Positions 38,170 through 50,744 of a stretch of DNA of 64,000 nucleotides are shown here, one piece after another. Numbering within the stretch: the stretch's first letter is position 1; each line of letters begins with the position of its first letter. The notes beneath the pieces are model-generated. The model was not told the origin of the DNA and searched no databases. It was given only the letters and a program-made list of their open reading frames with translations. The translations under genes and the position numbers were made by a program. The DNA lies in the NCBI GenBank assembly GCA_035041965.1, contig JAPYMA010000620.1, positions 1-64,000 of the forward strand, given 5' to 3'. The stretch is from Anisakis pegreffii (Eukaryota; Nematoda; Chromadorea; Rhabditida; Anisakidae).

Positions 38170-40373
38170 GTCACAGAAGTTTTATTTTGAACGAAAAAGT
38201 GTGATCTTCGGTGTTTTGTTTGAAAGTTGTCTGGAATTTATGGTTGGTGAGAATTTATGTGATGTTTGAAAGTCACCTGGAAAACTATTGGTGAGAATTT
38301 ATGATTGATTTGAGACAAATGATTCGAGGAAGACAGCGAATTGCTGCAATTAGATCAAGTTCCAGTCACTGAATTGTCTAGGGCAATCAGCAAAGTTCTT
38401 ATCGTGAAGAAGTGTTCGATGAGTTTAAGATCAGTTGATCGACCAGTTCTACGAAATGAAAAATAATCAATGTGTGATTGGTCACGTGTAAAAAAAGCCA
38501 CGAATAATGTCAACACGCAAAGTACGATGTCAGCGCAAATCATTAAACTTCATTCAGACGATTTTTTGCATAAATTTTTCTTCGTCTGTCGGCAATATAA
38601 AATTGCCGATAAACTCTTCGTCTATTGGTAACTTTTCTTCGATCAAAACTCTCCCCAAATGAACGCTTACTTGAGGTGAGCAGTTAGTCGGTTATTCGGT
38701 TCCTTGCCGATGGCAGTGATGATGAGGCGTTTTGAGTGGCAATTGAATGACACGTTAAGTGCATATTTATGCGCTTGTTTGATGAATGTAAAGCAAAGGA
38801 AATGCCAATGTTTTGGTTGATTTTGGAAAAAATTCACCCTTAAAATATGTTCAATGATAGGAATAATGCTCGTATGTCCTGTCAAGTGTTATTCTTGAAT
38901 TCGTTGTGAATGTTCGTGTTCTTGTTTTGAGGTATGCTAACCGGTTTTCGACGTTTTCGCTCGTTCATAACTGAAACAAAATTTGCACTTAAGACGGTGA
39001 CATTTACGTAAGTGGTGTTGCATGCTTACTCCAGAAGAGTGTTGCCGCAATCACGAATCGTCAGCGGTGATCATTTTCTGATTTTTTTTTCTGATCATCA
39101 AAATTATTGTTCTGAACGCGCATTTTGATTTAACGAGCATTGCACGTAATCAAACGAAACTATTAAGATTTATGGGTGAGATTTGATTTTGGGTTTTGGA
39201 TCTATGAATTTCGCTCAGTGAGCACTCATCAGTTTTTGTTTACTTTTATGGGATTTTTTTTTTGTTTTTGCTCATATACGACGATGCCAGTGAATGTTCC
39301 CCAAAACGTCTAGCAATGCTCCTTCGTTACTTGTTTAAATGTTTTCTTCTGTCATCAACTTTTCTTATCTTCTCGCGTTCTAATCCAGAATTCGTGTCAG
39401 GTCGAATGATGAAAAAAATGCTAGTTGTAAGTTTTAAAATTGTTCCACCAACTTAATATTTCTGATTTAAATGCTCCACATAGGTAGATGTCGTCGCACA
39501 CATCCATCTGTTTGATGTATCAAACTGGAATATTTATGGTGATGATGACGTGAACATGAAAAGCAGAGACTTTACTGTAATAAAGTGCCGGCAAACTTTT
39601 TTTTTCTTACGATTACAATAGTAGCAAAGTTGGTTTATATTTCTATTTCTAGGCAAAGTTTAATTTGCTCTGCGCTAATTAATCATTTTTGATTGCTCGA
39701 CACCGCTCATAAGTTGTATTTTGGTATTCTATTGGTTACTATTGTTGTTGGTTTGTTTAATTGATGTTCGATTACGGTTCCCAAATAACGATCCGCCGTC
39801 GTGTTTTCGCGTCTTGCTCCATTCCATTCACTTGTCTGTAAAGGAATAAAGTTTTTTTGCTCCACTTCTCTTCGTTGACATATTCTTTCTTCTCATGAAT
39901 GCGCTTAACTGTTAATCATTATTGCACATTCCAACCAATACTGATCACATTGGAAACACTCTGCGAATATAAATTTAAATTCTTGCCATCTTTTCTATCT
40001 GTGTGCGTATAAATGTTCCTTCAACAAACACCATTCTGTATGAATGAAATCATTTCGGTGAATTTTCAAATTTTATTACTTCGCTAGCGATCTCATCGTT
40101 TTGACGAGAGATTCAGAGATTCCTGATTGTCGTCCATCGTATAAATCCACTTCATTCATCCATTTTGCTCTGGTCTAGTACTTCATCTAAAATCTTGAAA
40201 CCCCTTGATTCTGCAGTCTGCACTCAAATTGTTTCCGTTGGATCCTGAGTTGGAGCCATATCTGTAACTATTCATATGAATACTTATTCACGACGTATTG
40301 TTTGAATAAACAATCAAAACATATTGCTGATATTACTAAGACGCTGTTCATAATATAACAAAACTGATAATCA

Positions 40374-40581
40374 ATGTACCAATCGACAGATCTGTGTTTA
40401 TCTCTCGTCGTTCTATTCGTTTATTTAGTGGAAGTGGGTTCGGGTTCTATTCTTACTCCATTTCTAGCTCGAAACGGTGGTCATCGATTCGATCCAGTTG
40501 ATTATATACACGACATCAACTGCGACACCATTCGTCGGGCAAAGCAATTCGAAGTCCTAGTCGGATACTTCAACAGATCCG
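40374..40581 (+). CDS. Signal-peptide-bearing first exon, gene uncertain
   Basis: From an ATG the frame encodes a hydrophobic leader (LCLSLVVLFVYLVEVGSG) and then a soluble segment with one Cys (FDPVDYIHDINCDTIRRAK, QFEVLVGYFNRS). It ends at a donor (ATCCG/GTTCGA) in phase 1. The next acceptor downstream at 41988 opens a frame in the matching phase and runs into the prolyl oligopeptidase, so this may be an alternative 5' exon that would give that normally cytosolic enzyme a secretory leader. It may equally be the first exon of a separate gene. The family is not recognised. Confidence 0.4.
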
Positions 40582-41862
40582 GTTCGATTTTATTTGTTTC
40601 TTTGTATCCGATCGGTCTTTTTCACCTCATCTAGTTTTTCGTGCAGTGAACTTTTGAGATTGTGTTGATAAATCAGAGGTTTGAGCCAGCTTAAGTATAG
40701 ACTTAGACTTAATCCTAGGTGGACACGAAGGTTGAGGCTTATGCTTAGGCTTGACATCAGCCTTATGCTCTTTTCACTAATAGTAAAATCTTTTTGCATT
40801 GCACTCAAGAAATGCATTTTAAACACTATCATGATAGGGTGTAAATTCTGAAATGGGAGCTTTTCGGCGGACCAATGCTGGTAGTTAGTGTAACAGGCGA
40901 TTCAGTTTATTGAAACTTACATTGGTGAAACATGTTCGCTATGAAAGTTCAATTGTACAACATAGGTAGATAGATATCTGTCAGTGATTGTGCATTTGGC
41001 TTTGTCATGGAATTCGCATTGCGATTGTTCTATTCTTATGGAAATTGCTTTCGAAGAGTTTTCATTTTTTGAACATTTAATTGAGAAACTTTTAATTGAG
41101 AACGCCAACCACTAGCGTTCGACAAAGTGGTGAGTGCAGTATTGCATGCTTGAATAAGCTTCAGCTAACTGATAACCAGATGAATGAGTAAGAAGCAAGA
41201 TTTGTTAGCTGAATCTATTGAATCGTGTTTTTTTTTGGAATGTGTCAAGATGTAGCATTTGATCATAGCGGTCGTTTCGAGGCTTCATGCAGAGATGAAC
41301 AATTGCTGTGTAGAAGATTTTAAAATCGATTAACTTAAACGAATAGATTAGAAATCAGTGCGAGCTATCGATATTTTGCGATCTCTTCTATGTGGGAGTG
41401 AATTGAAAAAAAACGTGCGATATTATTTTATGCCACTATTTCGTGTTATTTTCTCGATTATCAACAGCAAATTAATTATCGTCCTTGATAGTACTTTACA
41501 CTAATTGTGTCGGTTCGTTGGTTTTTTCGAGCACATCTGCGAGTAGTTGCTCATCATTCATGCAGTTTCATCTCATTATTTCATCAGTTTCACTTACAAT
41601 TAATTTTATATTCGAATCGTTTTAGTATTTTTTGGACTGTTCGGAATTGGTTTTTCATTAACTAGCGTATTCTATTCACTTGATTTGATCTAATATTAAT
41701 TTAGAGTATGGAGTACGGTTCAAGATGCAAATCGAGCCGTAGTGCCGTTGAATAGCGTTTAAGACTAAATGTTAACTAATAACTGAATTGACAGTATTGT
41801 TACTGACTAAGACTAAATATTACTGAATTGGCAATTGACAGTAAACGTCTAGAATGAGAGTG

Positions 41863-41880
41863 CTTGACCTCTAGGTCAAG
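41863..41880. promoter_or_regulatory. Everted nuclear-receptor half sites (ER2-like)
   Basis: CTTGACCTCTAGGTCAAG contains TGACCT and AGGTCA separated by 2 bp. AGGTCA is the consensus half-site of many nuclear hormone receptors, a family greatly expanded in nematodes. It lies 110-125 bp upstream of the acceptor at 41988 that precedes the prolyl oligopeptidase start. Function is unproven. Confidence 0.3.
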
Positions 41881-42071
41881 TGCGATTTTGAAAGCATCCA
41901 GTGTTTGTAATGAACAGAACAGATCAAGGGAATGCATGTGATCATCACATTCGTGCTCGTTGTATATGATGTGATTGTGCTCTTGTAGAACCGGCACTCC
42001 TACATCCCAAACGCCTCAAGAGGAGTCCATTTAATCGGAACCAAATCTGTTTCATTCAATCAACTCCGACC

Positions 42072-45000
42072 ATGCTCAAAGGATCTGAGTCTTCTTCGAT
42101 ATACATTGATCCAGCAAAATATCCACTGGCCAGAAAGGACCCAACCATTGTTGAGGATTTTCATGGCACCAAGGTCAGGCACCAACCTAAAACATTATGC
42201 ATTTTTACTATTGTGACAAAATGTTGAATCAGAATTTCTCATTTGAAGCGTTGCATATGGAATTTGTTGTAGACGACTTGAAGGTAGAAAAAAATAACAA
42301 TGGAAATAAGTCAGACTGACATTTATAAGTCGTGAACATTTGTCATGAACAAATAGAGAACTCTTTGATCATCCATCCAAAAAAAATAGAGAACTCAATC
42401 AGATCATTTGTCATGATCACACGAAGCAAGTTTTACGAACCGCTCGATGAGCTCTTACCTACTACCATTCAATTTCCTATTACCTGTCATCATCAGAAAT
42501 AACTTGTTGAAATTAACTTTTTGTTTTATCTGTCTTGCTGAGCGTATACATAAATTGCTGTTTTGTCACCATGCCTAATTGTGTTTATTCACACAACAAT
42601 TAATAGTGATGGCAACAATAAAAAAATGATAGTGATTAGAGATCTGTTAAGGTACCTGATCCGTACAGATGGCTTGAGGATCCAGATTCAGATGAGACGA
42701 AAGCGTATGTTGACAAATTGAATGCTGTTTCGGAACCATTCATTGGAGCATCTCCGATCCGTGAGAAAATGCGCAAAAAGTCAGTTGAGAATTAATGAAA
42801 TTAGAGTTTGTTGTAACAGTCATATGCTCTTTTCATTTGAATTTCGTTTCATTCTATTCAAACACGTTCCTTTCATTTTAGATTAATTGAACTCTGGGAT
42901 TATGAGAAATACGGTTGTACATCAAAACATGGCCAATATTATTATCATTTCTATAATCCAGGATTGCACAATCAGAGGTATGTGCCACTTTTTTGTGCTT
43001 TCTTTCACAGCACATTTCGATTGCAATTTTCAATAGCATCCTATGGCAGTAGAATTGTAAAATATGAAAATACTGTGCAAAACGTGTGATATTTTCATTC
43101 ATTATTGATGCAGTTTTGTATGTTTCCTTGTAACGCAACTTGATGACTGGCCTATTGAACACAAAAAAAAATCAGTTTGTAAACTGCCTGATCGCGGGCA
43201 GATTCATTCAAAGGAACGTAACTGAGCCTTCGAAATGCAAGAAAAACAATCCAGTTTCATGTCATTCGCTCGATTACTTCAGTTTGCTATATCAACAGAA
43301 AACACTGCAAGATAAAGGAGTGGTATTCTTGGATCCAAATAAGCTTTCTCTAGATGGTACGACATCGATTCGAGTGCAGACATTCACTCGTGACGGTTCC
43401 ATCCTTGCCTATGGCATATCGCATAAGGGCAGCGATTGGATGACTTTAAAAGTAATTTTGTTCAATTCAAGTTTCAATTTGGATTGAACATTACAAAAAT
43501 TCAAATTACAAAATTACTTTTAAAAGATTTCTTCAATTCAAATTTCAAAATTTGCCGTTGGATATTTTCTGAGAAGAAATCTTGTGACGGTTTTGTTTTC
43601 TTTTCTGGGAGAGAAATTGGAAATTTCGATTCCACATTCGAGTGTCTTCATATTTTCATCCGTAATCCCCAAATCTTGTTTTTCATTTTTTAACTCTCCG
43701 GAAATCCCTCCAGTATCTCATTCCAATGAGTTTCGATCCGCTTGTCTCTAAAAATGCTCTTGATCTTACTTTCAGTTCAAAACAGCTGAAGGTCAAGACC
43801 TGCACGATTTCGTTGAAGGAGTCAAGCATAGCAGCTTAGACTGGTTGTCTGATAACAGTGGTGTTTTCTATTCAGTACGCCTCTTTTTTCTGTGCTTTTT
43901 CAATTATTCACATAAAATTTCAAATCGCCCAATCGACAGCATTTTCAAATTATGTGATTTTTATGGGCACTTGTGAATGTATAAGTGTTTGTGCAGATGA
44001 GCGATTGCAGCGGTGATCTTCCGAAAAGTTGCGAGAGATTTCTTTTCTCGAAACGTTTCTGTGATCTGTGATATATTTACAATTTACATATTACATTTTA
44101 GTCCATGAGAATATTCATAGCGGTATTTATTTCCCAAACATTGTGCACCAATTCTTAGTTGATTGTTTCTTCAGCGGTATCCAGAATACAAAGGCGCTTT
44201 TGAAGGTTCATCAACCGAAAAACACCAGTTCCATTCACTCTATTTTCATCGTATGGGAACATCGCAGAATGAAGACTTTCTTGTGGCTGATTTTCGTGAT
44301 GATCCACATTATATGTGGTTAGCAAGATACTTTTTTTGTAGGATTTTTTTGTCAGCAAATTGTTCAGCTGTGAGTAGCCAAAAGATCATAACGCAGTCAT
44401 AGCGGTTGAAAAATTGATCAGTGAATGGGATCATTGATCAATTTTGGATCATAGGGATCATTTTTGGATGCTCTTCAAAAGTTGTTAGTGTTCGGCATCA
44501 GCAGCAACACCGGTAATCTTGAGAAATTCACTGATGAAAGGTGCTTATGTTGAAGTGGTGGAACGGTATCCGAGGATGGTCATTATTTGATTGTGGAAGT
44601 GAGCCGTGGATGTGACCGTGTGAATATGCTCTATTACTACGATCTGGCCGAGGTGAATAACACGATCACTGGAAAACTTGATTTGAAACCACTTTTCGAT
44701 AAGTTCGACGCAAAATATGAGGTGAGTTGCGGATATGGTTGATGTGATAAAGTTCGTGTAATGTCGATTTCATTAAATATGATTGATGGTTTCGATGGCG
44801 TGTTGACGCTTTTCTTTCTTGTGATTTGCCGAATGATTATGCATACAATCAATCAAACTTCACTTATTTATTCAGTGTCTATTCACGAGTCACTTATTTT
44901 TGTGCGCTATTCGAATGGTTTCTTGTTTTGACGATTCGTTTAATTTTTCGAACATTTAATTTAACTTTTTAATTTTTTGTATGTTGTCCTTTAAGTACAT

Positions 45001-48000
45001 GTCAATCCATCTTTTCAGTCTTTTTTGTTCTCTTTTTTTTTGTTTTTGCACTGTTGAATTAATCATCTGACAAGTTTCTTTCGATGCTTTGATTTGTTTA
45101 CTTTAGTTCAATTTGAGTTTTTCGTTAGCAGTTGAGGAGTACTGCACGAATATTTGGTCTTATGATGATTTGACGTTTTTGATTGATCAGTGCATTTGAT
45201 TTGTTTGCAAAGATAATTTTCAGTTTGTTGAAAGTGAAGGCGAGACAGCGTTGGTGCTCACCAACTATGAGGCACCGATGTTCAAGCTGATTCGTGTTCG
45301 AATGCATGACGCCAACCATGGACCGTCGAAATGGGAGACGGTTATAGAGGAAGATGCGAATAATAAGCTGGATTGGGTGGTACCGGTTTACGGCGACAGA
45401 TTGATAGTTTGTTATGTTGAGGATGTTAAAGTAAGTGGTAAACTTCGTATGATGTTGGTTTCAGTCATGTGGATCATCAAATGAATTGCTTGGAATATCT
45501 TCTGTCTGCGTGGAATACGTTCCAATTGAAACCATAGACTCAATCGTAACCACATGAACCCAGATGGTATTTGAGTGTAGTAAGGTGTTAGTCGCCGTCT
45601 ATCTGATCATGTGAAACAGAGATGAATCACACATCGATCTGCTAATATTTGCATGTAAATATGTGATGAGTTACAGAACACACTTTACGTGCATTCCGGA
45701 AAAACTGGCAAACGTTTATATCAAATACCTCTGGCGATTGGTTCAGTGGCTGGATTCTTTGGCAAAAAGTATCTCTCGGAGATATTCGTCTCTTTCGAAT
45801 CATTCCTAACTCCAACTATTATCTATTACGCCGACTTCAAAGATACAAAACCAGAAGAAGTTGTTCAATTGAAAGTGCGTTCCAAACAATACTTCATTTC
45901 TTGACATTTTCACATCATCAAATCATTTCGAGAAGTGTTATTGGTTTAATTGGCAACGCATAATTATTCTATCATCAATTAGTGGTAAAGTTAAAGGATA
46001 TAGCATCTATAGATGATAAATACTGAAAGCTCTTCGAATACTGTGGAAGTCGGATTCTTTGAAAGTTCCTGATTTCAAACCATTCATTGTTTTAAGGAAT
46101 TGCGACGAGTCAAGATATCAGGCATAGACACAAGTAAATTCATGGTAAAGCAAGTGTTCTTCCCGAGTCTCGATGGTACAAAAGTAGGTTCCAATGTTAC
46201 GATTCCGTGTCTTTCCCTCACCTTTACATACAGAACCAACCACACGGGGATGTAGTGAAGTTAGAAATGGCAATGAAACACTTCAATTTCCCCCGAATTT
46301 TGCATTCACCTTCTATATAATGCGGAAGGAGCCAACTCTTTTCTGTATTAGTTGATATTCATCATATTCATAATCGCTGATTAAATGTCAAAATATTCGT
46401 CACCTGTTTCATTACTGATAATATTGTTGTGTTGATTTGAGGACTGTTCTTTAATTGAATTTTTTTTTCAGATTCCAATGTATATAGTGCATAACAAGGA
46501 TTTGAAATTGGATGGTAAAAGTGCAACGCAACTCAACGGTTATGGTGGTTTTAATATCGCGGAACTACCGTTCTTCTCAATTTCACGTTTGCTATTCTTG
46601 CAACACTTTAACGGTATCATCGCTTGTGCCAGTCTACGTGGAGGAAGGTATCACCCAAATAATATCTTTGGTTGATCATAAATCGTTTGTAGTTGAGACG
46701 ATGATGGCGATATTGCACGCAATCGATACTCAGAGTTTTTGGAAAATGGTACATTGTAGGGGCCGCGATATAATTTCTGCGGATTTCTTGATTATTCCAA
46801 GGCTTCTGCGATTTGACACACTGTTTCATCTTCTATGATCGACGAAGAGTGGAAATCGTGACTTCGATTTTTAAACTTAAGGCTATCGAATACCAGACTA
46901 AGAATAAGTGAAGAACTGAAATATCTTTTGGTATTGAATAGAGCAGTTTGAGTTGTTCTTTAATCGTATCATTGGATTTCGATCATATTCTCTTCCGGTC
47001 TCCTCAGTAGCACTACTTATTCAGTGAGTATGGCGAGAAGTGGCATGAGGCTGGTATGCGTCATCATAAACAAAATGTTTTCGACGATTTCATTGCAGCT
47101 GCTGAATTCTTGATCAAAAACAAATATACCTCACCAGAGAGGTTTGCCTTTTGATGGTTTATGCTAGATGTTTTGATCAGCATCAACATTTAGAACTGAG
47201 TCTGTGATTGCGTACTGTTCAATGTTCATTCTTGTATCCGCTTTTTTGGTCTGTAAAACAATTTGTGCTGATCATTCAGGCGAAAGTATCGCATTGCAGT
47301 TTTCGTTGACTCAACCGAGCGATTGTAAAAATTTGTCTATTGATTCTGATCTGAGCTATTCATCGGGGTAGTGAGGAGGGTATTGAAAAAAAAAGACATT
47401 TATGATTCACGAATAAGCTTGAATTAACGTTAGAAAGTTTTAGACTATGCATTCAAGGTGGATCAAATGGTGGTCTTTTAGTGGCCGCATGCTCCCAACA
47501 ACGTCCAGAACTCTATGGCGCCGTTATAAATCGTGTTGGGTGAGTAGTGGCTTATTTGATTTGTCACGAATTGTTTCAGTGTTGTTTTCGTTGGTATCGT
47601 TGTTATTATTAGTCCATCATAAAAATGTTTCGCTTTTGTGTGGTTTTATGTTCACATGTTCAATTTTTCACATTTTATATCGTTGTTTACTCGGTTATCT
47701 CGAAGCGTTTAAAAGAGTGAGCTAATTGCAGTGTATTGGATATGTTACGTTTCCATAAATTCACTATTGGTGGGGCATGGATACCTGAATATGGCAATCC
47801 GGACAAAGCTTCAGATTTTCCATATATTTATCAGTTCGTTTTTGCCTTCATTCTCAGTTCTTAGTTTCCTTCTCAGCAGTGAATTTTAAGTATTAACAAG
47901 CAACTTTTCATTTATTAAGAACAACCTAATGAAATTAATAGGAAGCGAAAAAATTAAGAATTAAGCAACAATTAAGCAAAAAAATTAAGCAACCTAATAT

Positions 48001-48764
48001 TTAGTTCTATATTCACATCTCTGATTGACAATTGAAGATTGATGTTTTGATTTCTTGAATACATGATTTTCATATCATGCGTAATCTAAATTTCTAGTTA
48101 GTATTATTCAGATATTCACCTCTACACAACATCCGTATGCCTCCGAATGGTGTTCAGTGGCCATCCACATTACTGATGACTGCAGATCACGATGATCGCG
48201 TAGTACCGTCGCATTCTCTGAAATACATAGCGCAGTTATATGAGGTGGTACATAATGCGAGTGGTGTACAACGTAATCCGATACTTATCCGTGTGGAAGT
48301 GCGTGCTGGCCATGGTTCTGGTAAACCAACATGTAAAGTGGTGAGTTTGTTCGGAAGAGCAATTTCATTTCATATTTCGCACTCGTTATCAAGAATGTCA
48401 AGAATAACTCTCAGTTTAACCTTGTGCCATGAAAATTCCGATCTGGTTTCTCTGTGAACATCTCTGAGCCGTCGTGGTGGACATTAGTCAAAACTCAATC
48501 AGCATTTATTCATTCGCGTTGTTGATCGCTCACTAATGTTCCGATTATATAAAATTAAGTGGAGACAAGAAATTGAGAATCTCAGAGATGAGAAGTGAAT
48601 TATTTGAAAGAGTAGATTTTACTCCGCAGAAGTGCCACCAGGAGTATCGTTTGATGATCATTCTAGCAGTGAATGAAGATTATGTTTTTTGTTTTCAGAT
48701 ATCTGAATTGGTGGACATGTACAGTTTTATGCAGCGTGTGTTGGGCATGTCATGGCACGAATGA
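42072..48764 (+). CDS. Prolyl oligopeptidase (S9A serine peptidase), complete, 16 exons, 726 aa
   Basis: This enzyme cleaves short peptides after proline and is usually cytosolic. Exons: 42072-42173, 42652-42779, 42882-42977, 43283-43451, 43776-43874, 44175-44317, 44556-44721, 45224-45430, 45677-45874, 46097-46183, 46472-46647, 47025-47141, 47444-47539, 47732-47833, 48112-48340 and 48699-48764 (TGA); total 2181 nt, all in phase. The N-terminal cap segment reads [20 protein letters not shown], followed by a beta-propeller and the alpha/beta hydrolase domain. The catalytic triad is intact: Ser570 in GGSNGG, Asp657 in ADHDDRVVP, His696 in RAGHGSGKP. Human prolyl endopeptidase has 710 residues. 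The frame is open upstream of this ATG to the acceptor at 41988, so the protein could begin further upstream; the chosen ATG lies 83 nt behind that acceptor. In place of the usual RGGGEYG it reads RGGSEYG, with the Ser codon split by an intron. Confidence 0.95.
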
Positions 48765-48934
48765 GATGGAATCAGCAGTAGGGCATTAAAAGCCAATTTG
48801 AATGTGCAACATTTGGAATGAGATTGTTGTTGATATAATTATAGATTGATTGCACTGATTACTTTTATACGAACAATTGTTGTTATATGGCAAAATGGAT
48901 CGTGTTCGATTCGTTCGTTTGTTGAACCTCATTG

Positions 48935-48940
48935 AATAAA
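48935..48940 (+). terminator. Polyadenylation signal AATAAA after prolyl oligopeptidase
   Basis: A canonical AATAAA lies 171 nt after the stop codon in a T-rich 3' flank. This is a reasonable 3' UTR length for a nematode gene. Confidence 0.6.
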
Positions 48941-50724
48941 TACTGTTTCATTGTTATTACTTGTATCTGTGCCATTTTGCATTCAACAAATGAATTTCGT
49001 CTGAAGAATAGATAGATATCGTTAGCTGCACGGAAAGAAGAATGCCAAGGAAGGAAGAATGTTTAGATATTAGTGATATTGGTAATAACAGAGAGGCATA
49101 AACTCGTAATGAGTTTGATTTGCTGATTAAATAAATAAATAAATAGTTTACTGCCGAGTTAGAAATATGTACAAGCAATAGTACAGCATGAAAGGCGGAG
49201 CACACTGACATCCTACGGATAGGTTGAATAAGTAAAAATAATAACAATTGCAAAAAAATTTAAAAAATAATAACAAAAAATAATAACACAGCTATGGGAA
49301 AATAACAAAAAATACAGTGACAAGAAGTTCAGGTATAGAAACTGTGTGAATTAGTTGAGGAACATCTATTTATAAATCATGGGAAATTTCGGCTGCTAAG
49401 TTTAGAACTGCTTTATCAAGTTGAAACACTCAAAGAATGAAAATATGAGATGTTTTTCCAAAATTGCATTCATTCATTCATGCATCCAGCTGTCAAGAAA
49501 TGCTGTTTTTCGTTATGGATTAAGAAGTGCTCAAAAACGCTTACTATGATCGCATGATTATAGTTATGACCGGCCGACCCATTGAGGTCGTTTCAGTTCA
49601 AGACATCAACAGATCGCACAGCCATGAACTAATCATCGAATTCTTTTTTCATAAATTCTCAACAATCATTCCATGTTAAAATGAGATGGAGCCTCCGGCT
49701 GAATGCGAATGGATCATAGCAAAATTTTAATTCAAAGGTTTAGGTTGGTTTCCGAGAATGATGAGATTCTTCAGGAAAATAACCTTGACTGTTATAGTGA
49801 AAAATGCTCCACTTTTCTCAAATGACGAAGTACAAATTTATCGCCGTTTATCCAGTGTAAATCCTCTCACAGCACCGAACATATTACCGATTCACGAGAT
49901 CAAAAGTACAATTGCTCTCGGTTTTTTGCTGATCCATTTACAGCATATGCATATCAAATGGCTTCATAGTGACACTATTTAGTCAGTGTGCAGTTAGCCG
50001 ATTACCATAGCAACATACCTCTACTCAGCTCATTGTCAGTGGAATGAGTATATTCCGCGTAATCCTTCAGTAATCCAGCCGGTCTGGCTGTCAAATGATT
50101 CGCTACTCTTAGCCGTTCGATTTTTTGCATATTTTGTTAGATGAACTGATATGGAATTTGAGGTCATATAGTCAAATTTCGTATCAATTTCGTATCATCC
50201 AAAAACTTTTAGTCTCACTCCAACTAAATGATCTTCCAAGGTCTCCTGATATAACTAGTAATAGGGAAATCTCAATGTAAATAGAAAACAACAACAATAT
50301 TAGCTGAAGCGAAATGTATTGATGGATTTGCTGTGAGGCTGATTGCATCAGCACCTTTTCTCGCTATTAAGCGGTTGCTGAACGTGTCCGAAGTAGAATT
50401 AGGTTGACATCGGCCAAACGACCAAATATGCGCACCAAATATCGCCTCATCGGTGGTCAGCGGCAAAAATTTGAGGAATGTTTTCATATCTGTAGTGCGA
50501 ATTGGTGGATGAGATTGTTCTTACTGACAGAACCTCATAAGTAATTTGAGCATACGAGAACAATGAGTGGTGCGATCGTTTCAGATCATTGCTTGATCTT
50601 AAAGTCAACAAAACGTGAACCTTTCAGTCCGTATACCCAAATTTGACGTGTTCTTTAGAGCGGAAACTCTCCAGCTTAAACGAATAATCCGAAGCAACGA
50701 ACTCACCACGGATCAACATTGCAG
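48941..50724. other. Intergenic region, weak open frames only
   Basis: AATAA-type low complexity occurs at 49130-49145 and 49230-49320. Two open frames have some protein-like composition, 49758-49982 on plus and 50272-50487 on minus, but neither matches a family. The right end is a strong acceptor (AACATTGCAG) ending at 50724. Confidence 0.4.
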
Positions 50725-50744
50725 CCAAACGGTGAGTTTTGAGC

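Larger units (their letters stand above)
35220..40373. other. Intergenic region between PIX and the next gene
   Basis: This T-rich stretch has no clear gene. It holds a 29-bp palindrome (36963-36991), an AATAAA at about 37756 that may be a polyadenylation signal, and a possible alternative PIX terminal exon at 38026-38169. No rRNA, tRNA or transposase signature was seen. Confidence 0.5.

Noticed and set aside
40581..40591. GGTTCGA motifs (also at 18887) considered as tRNA B boxes
   Set aside because: No A box or cloverleaf fits around either; both are parts of exon-intron borders.
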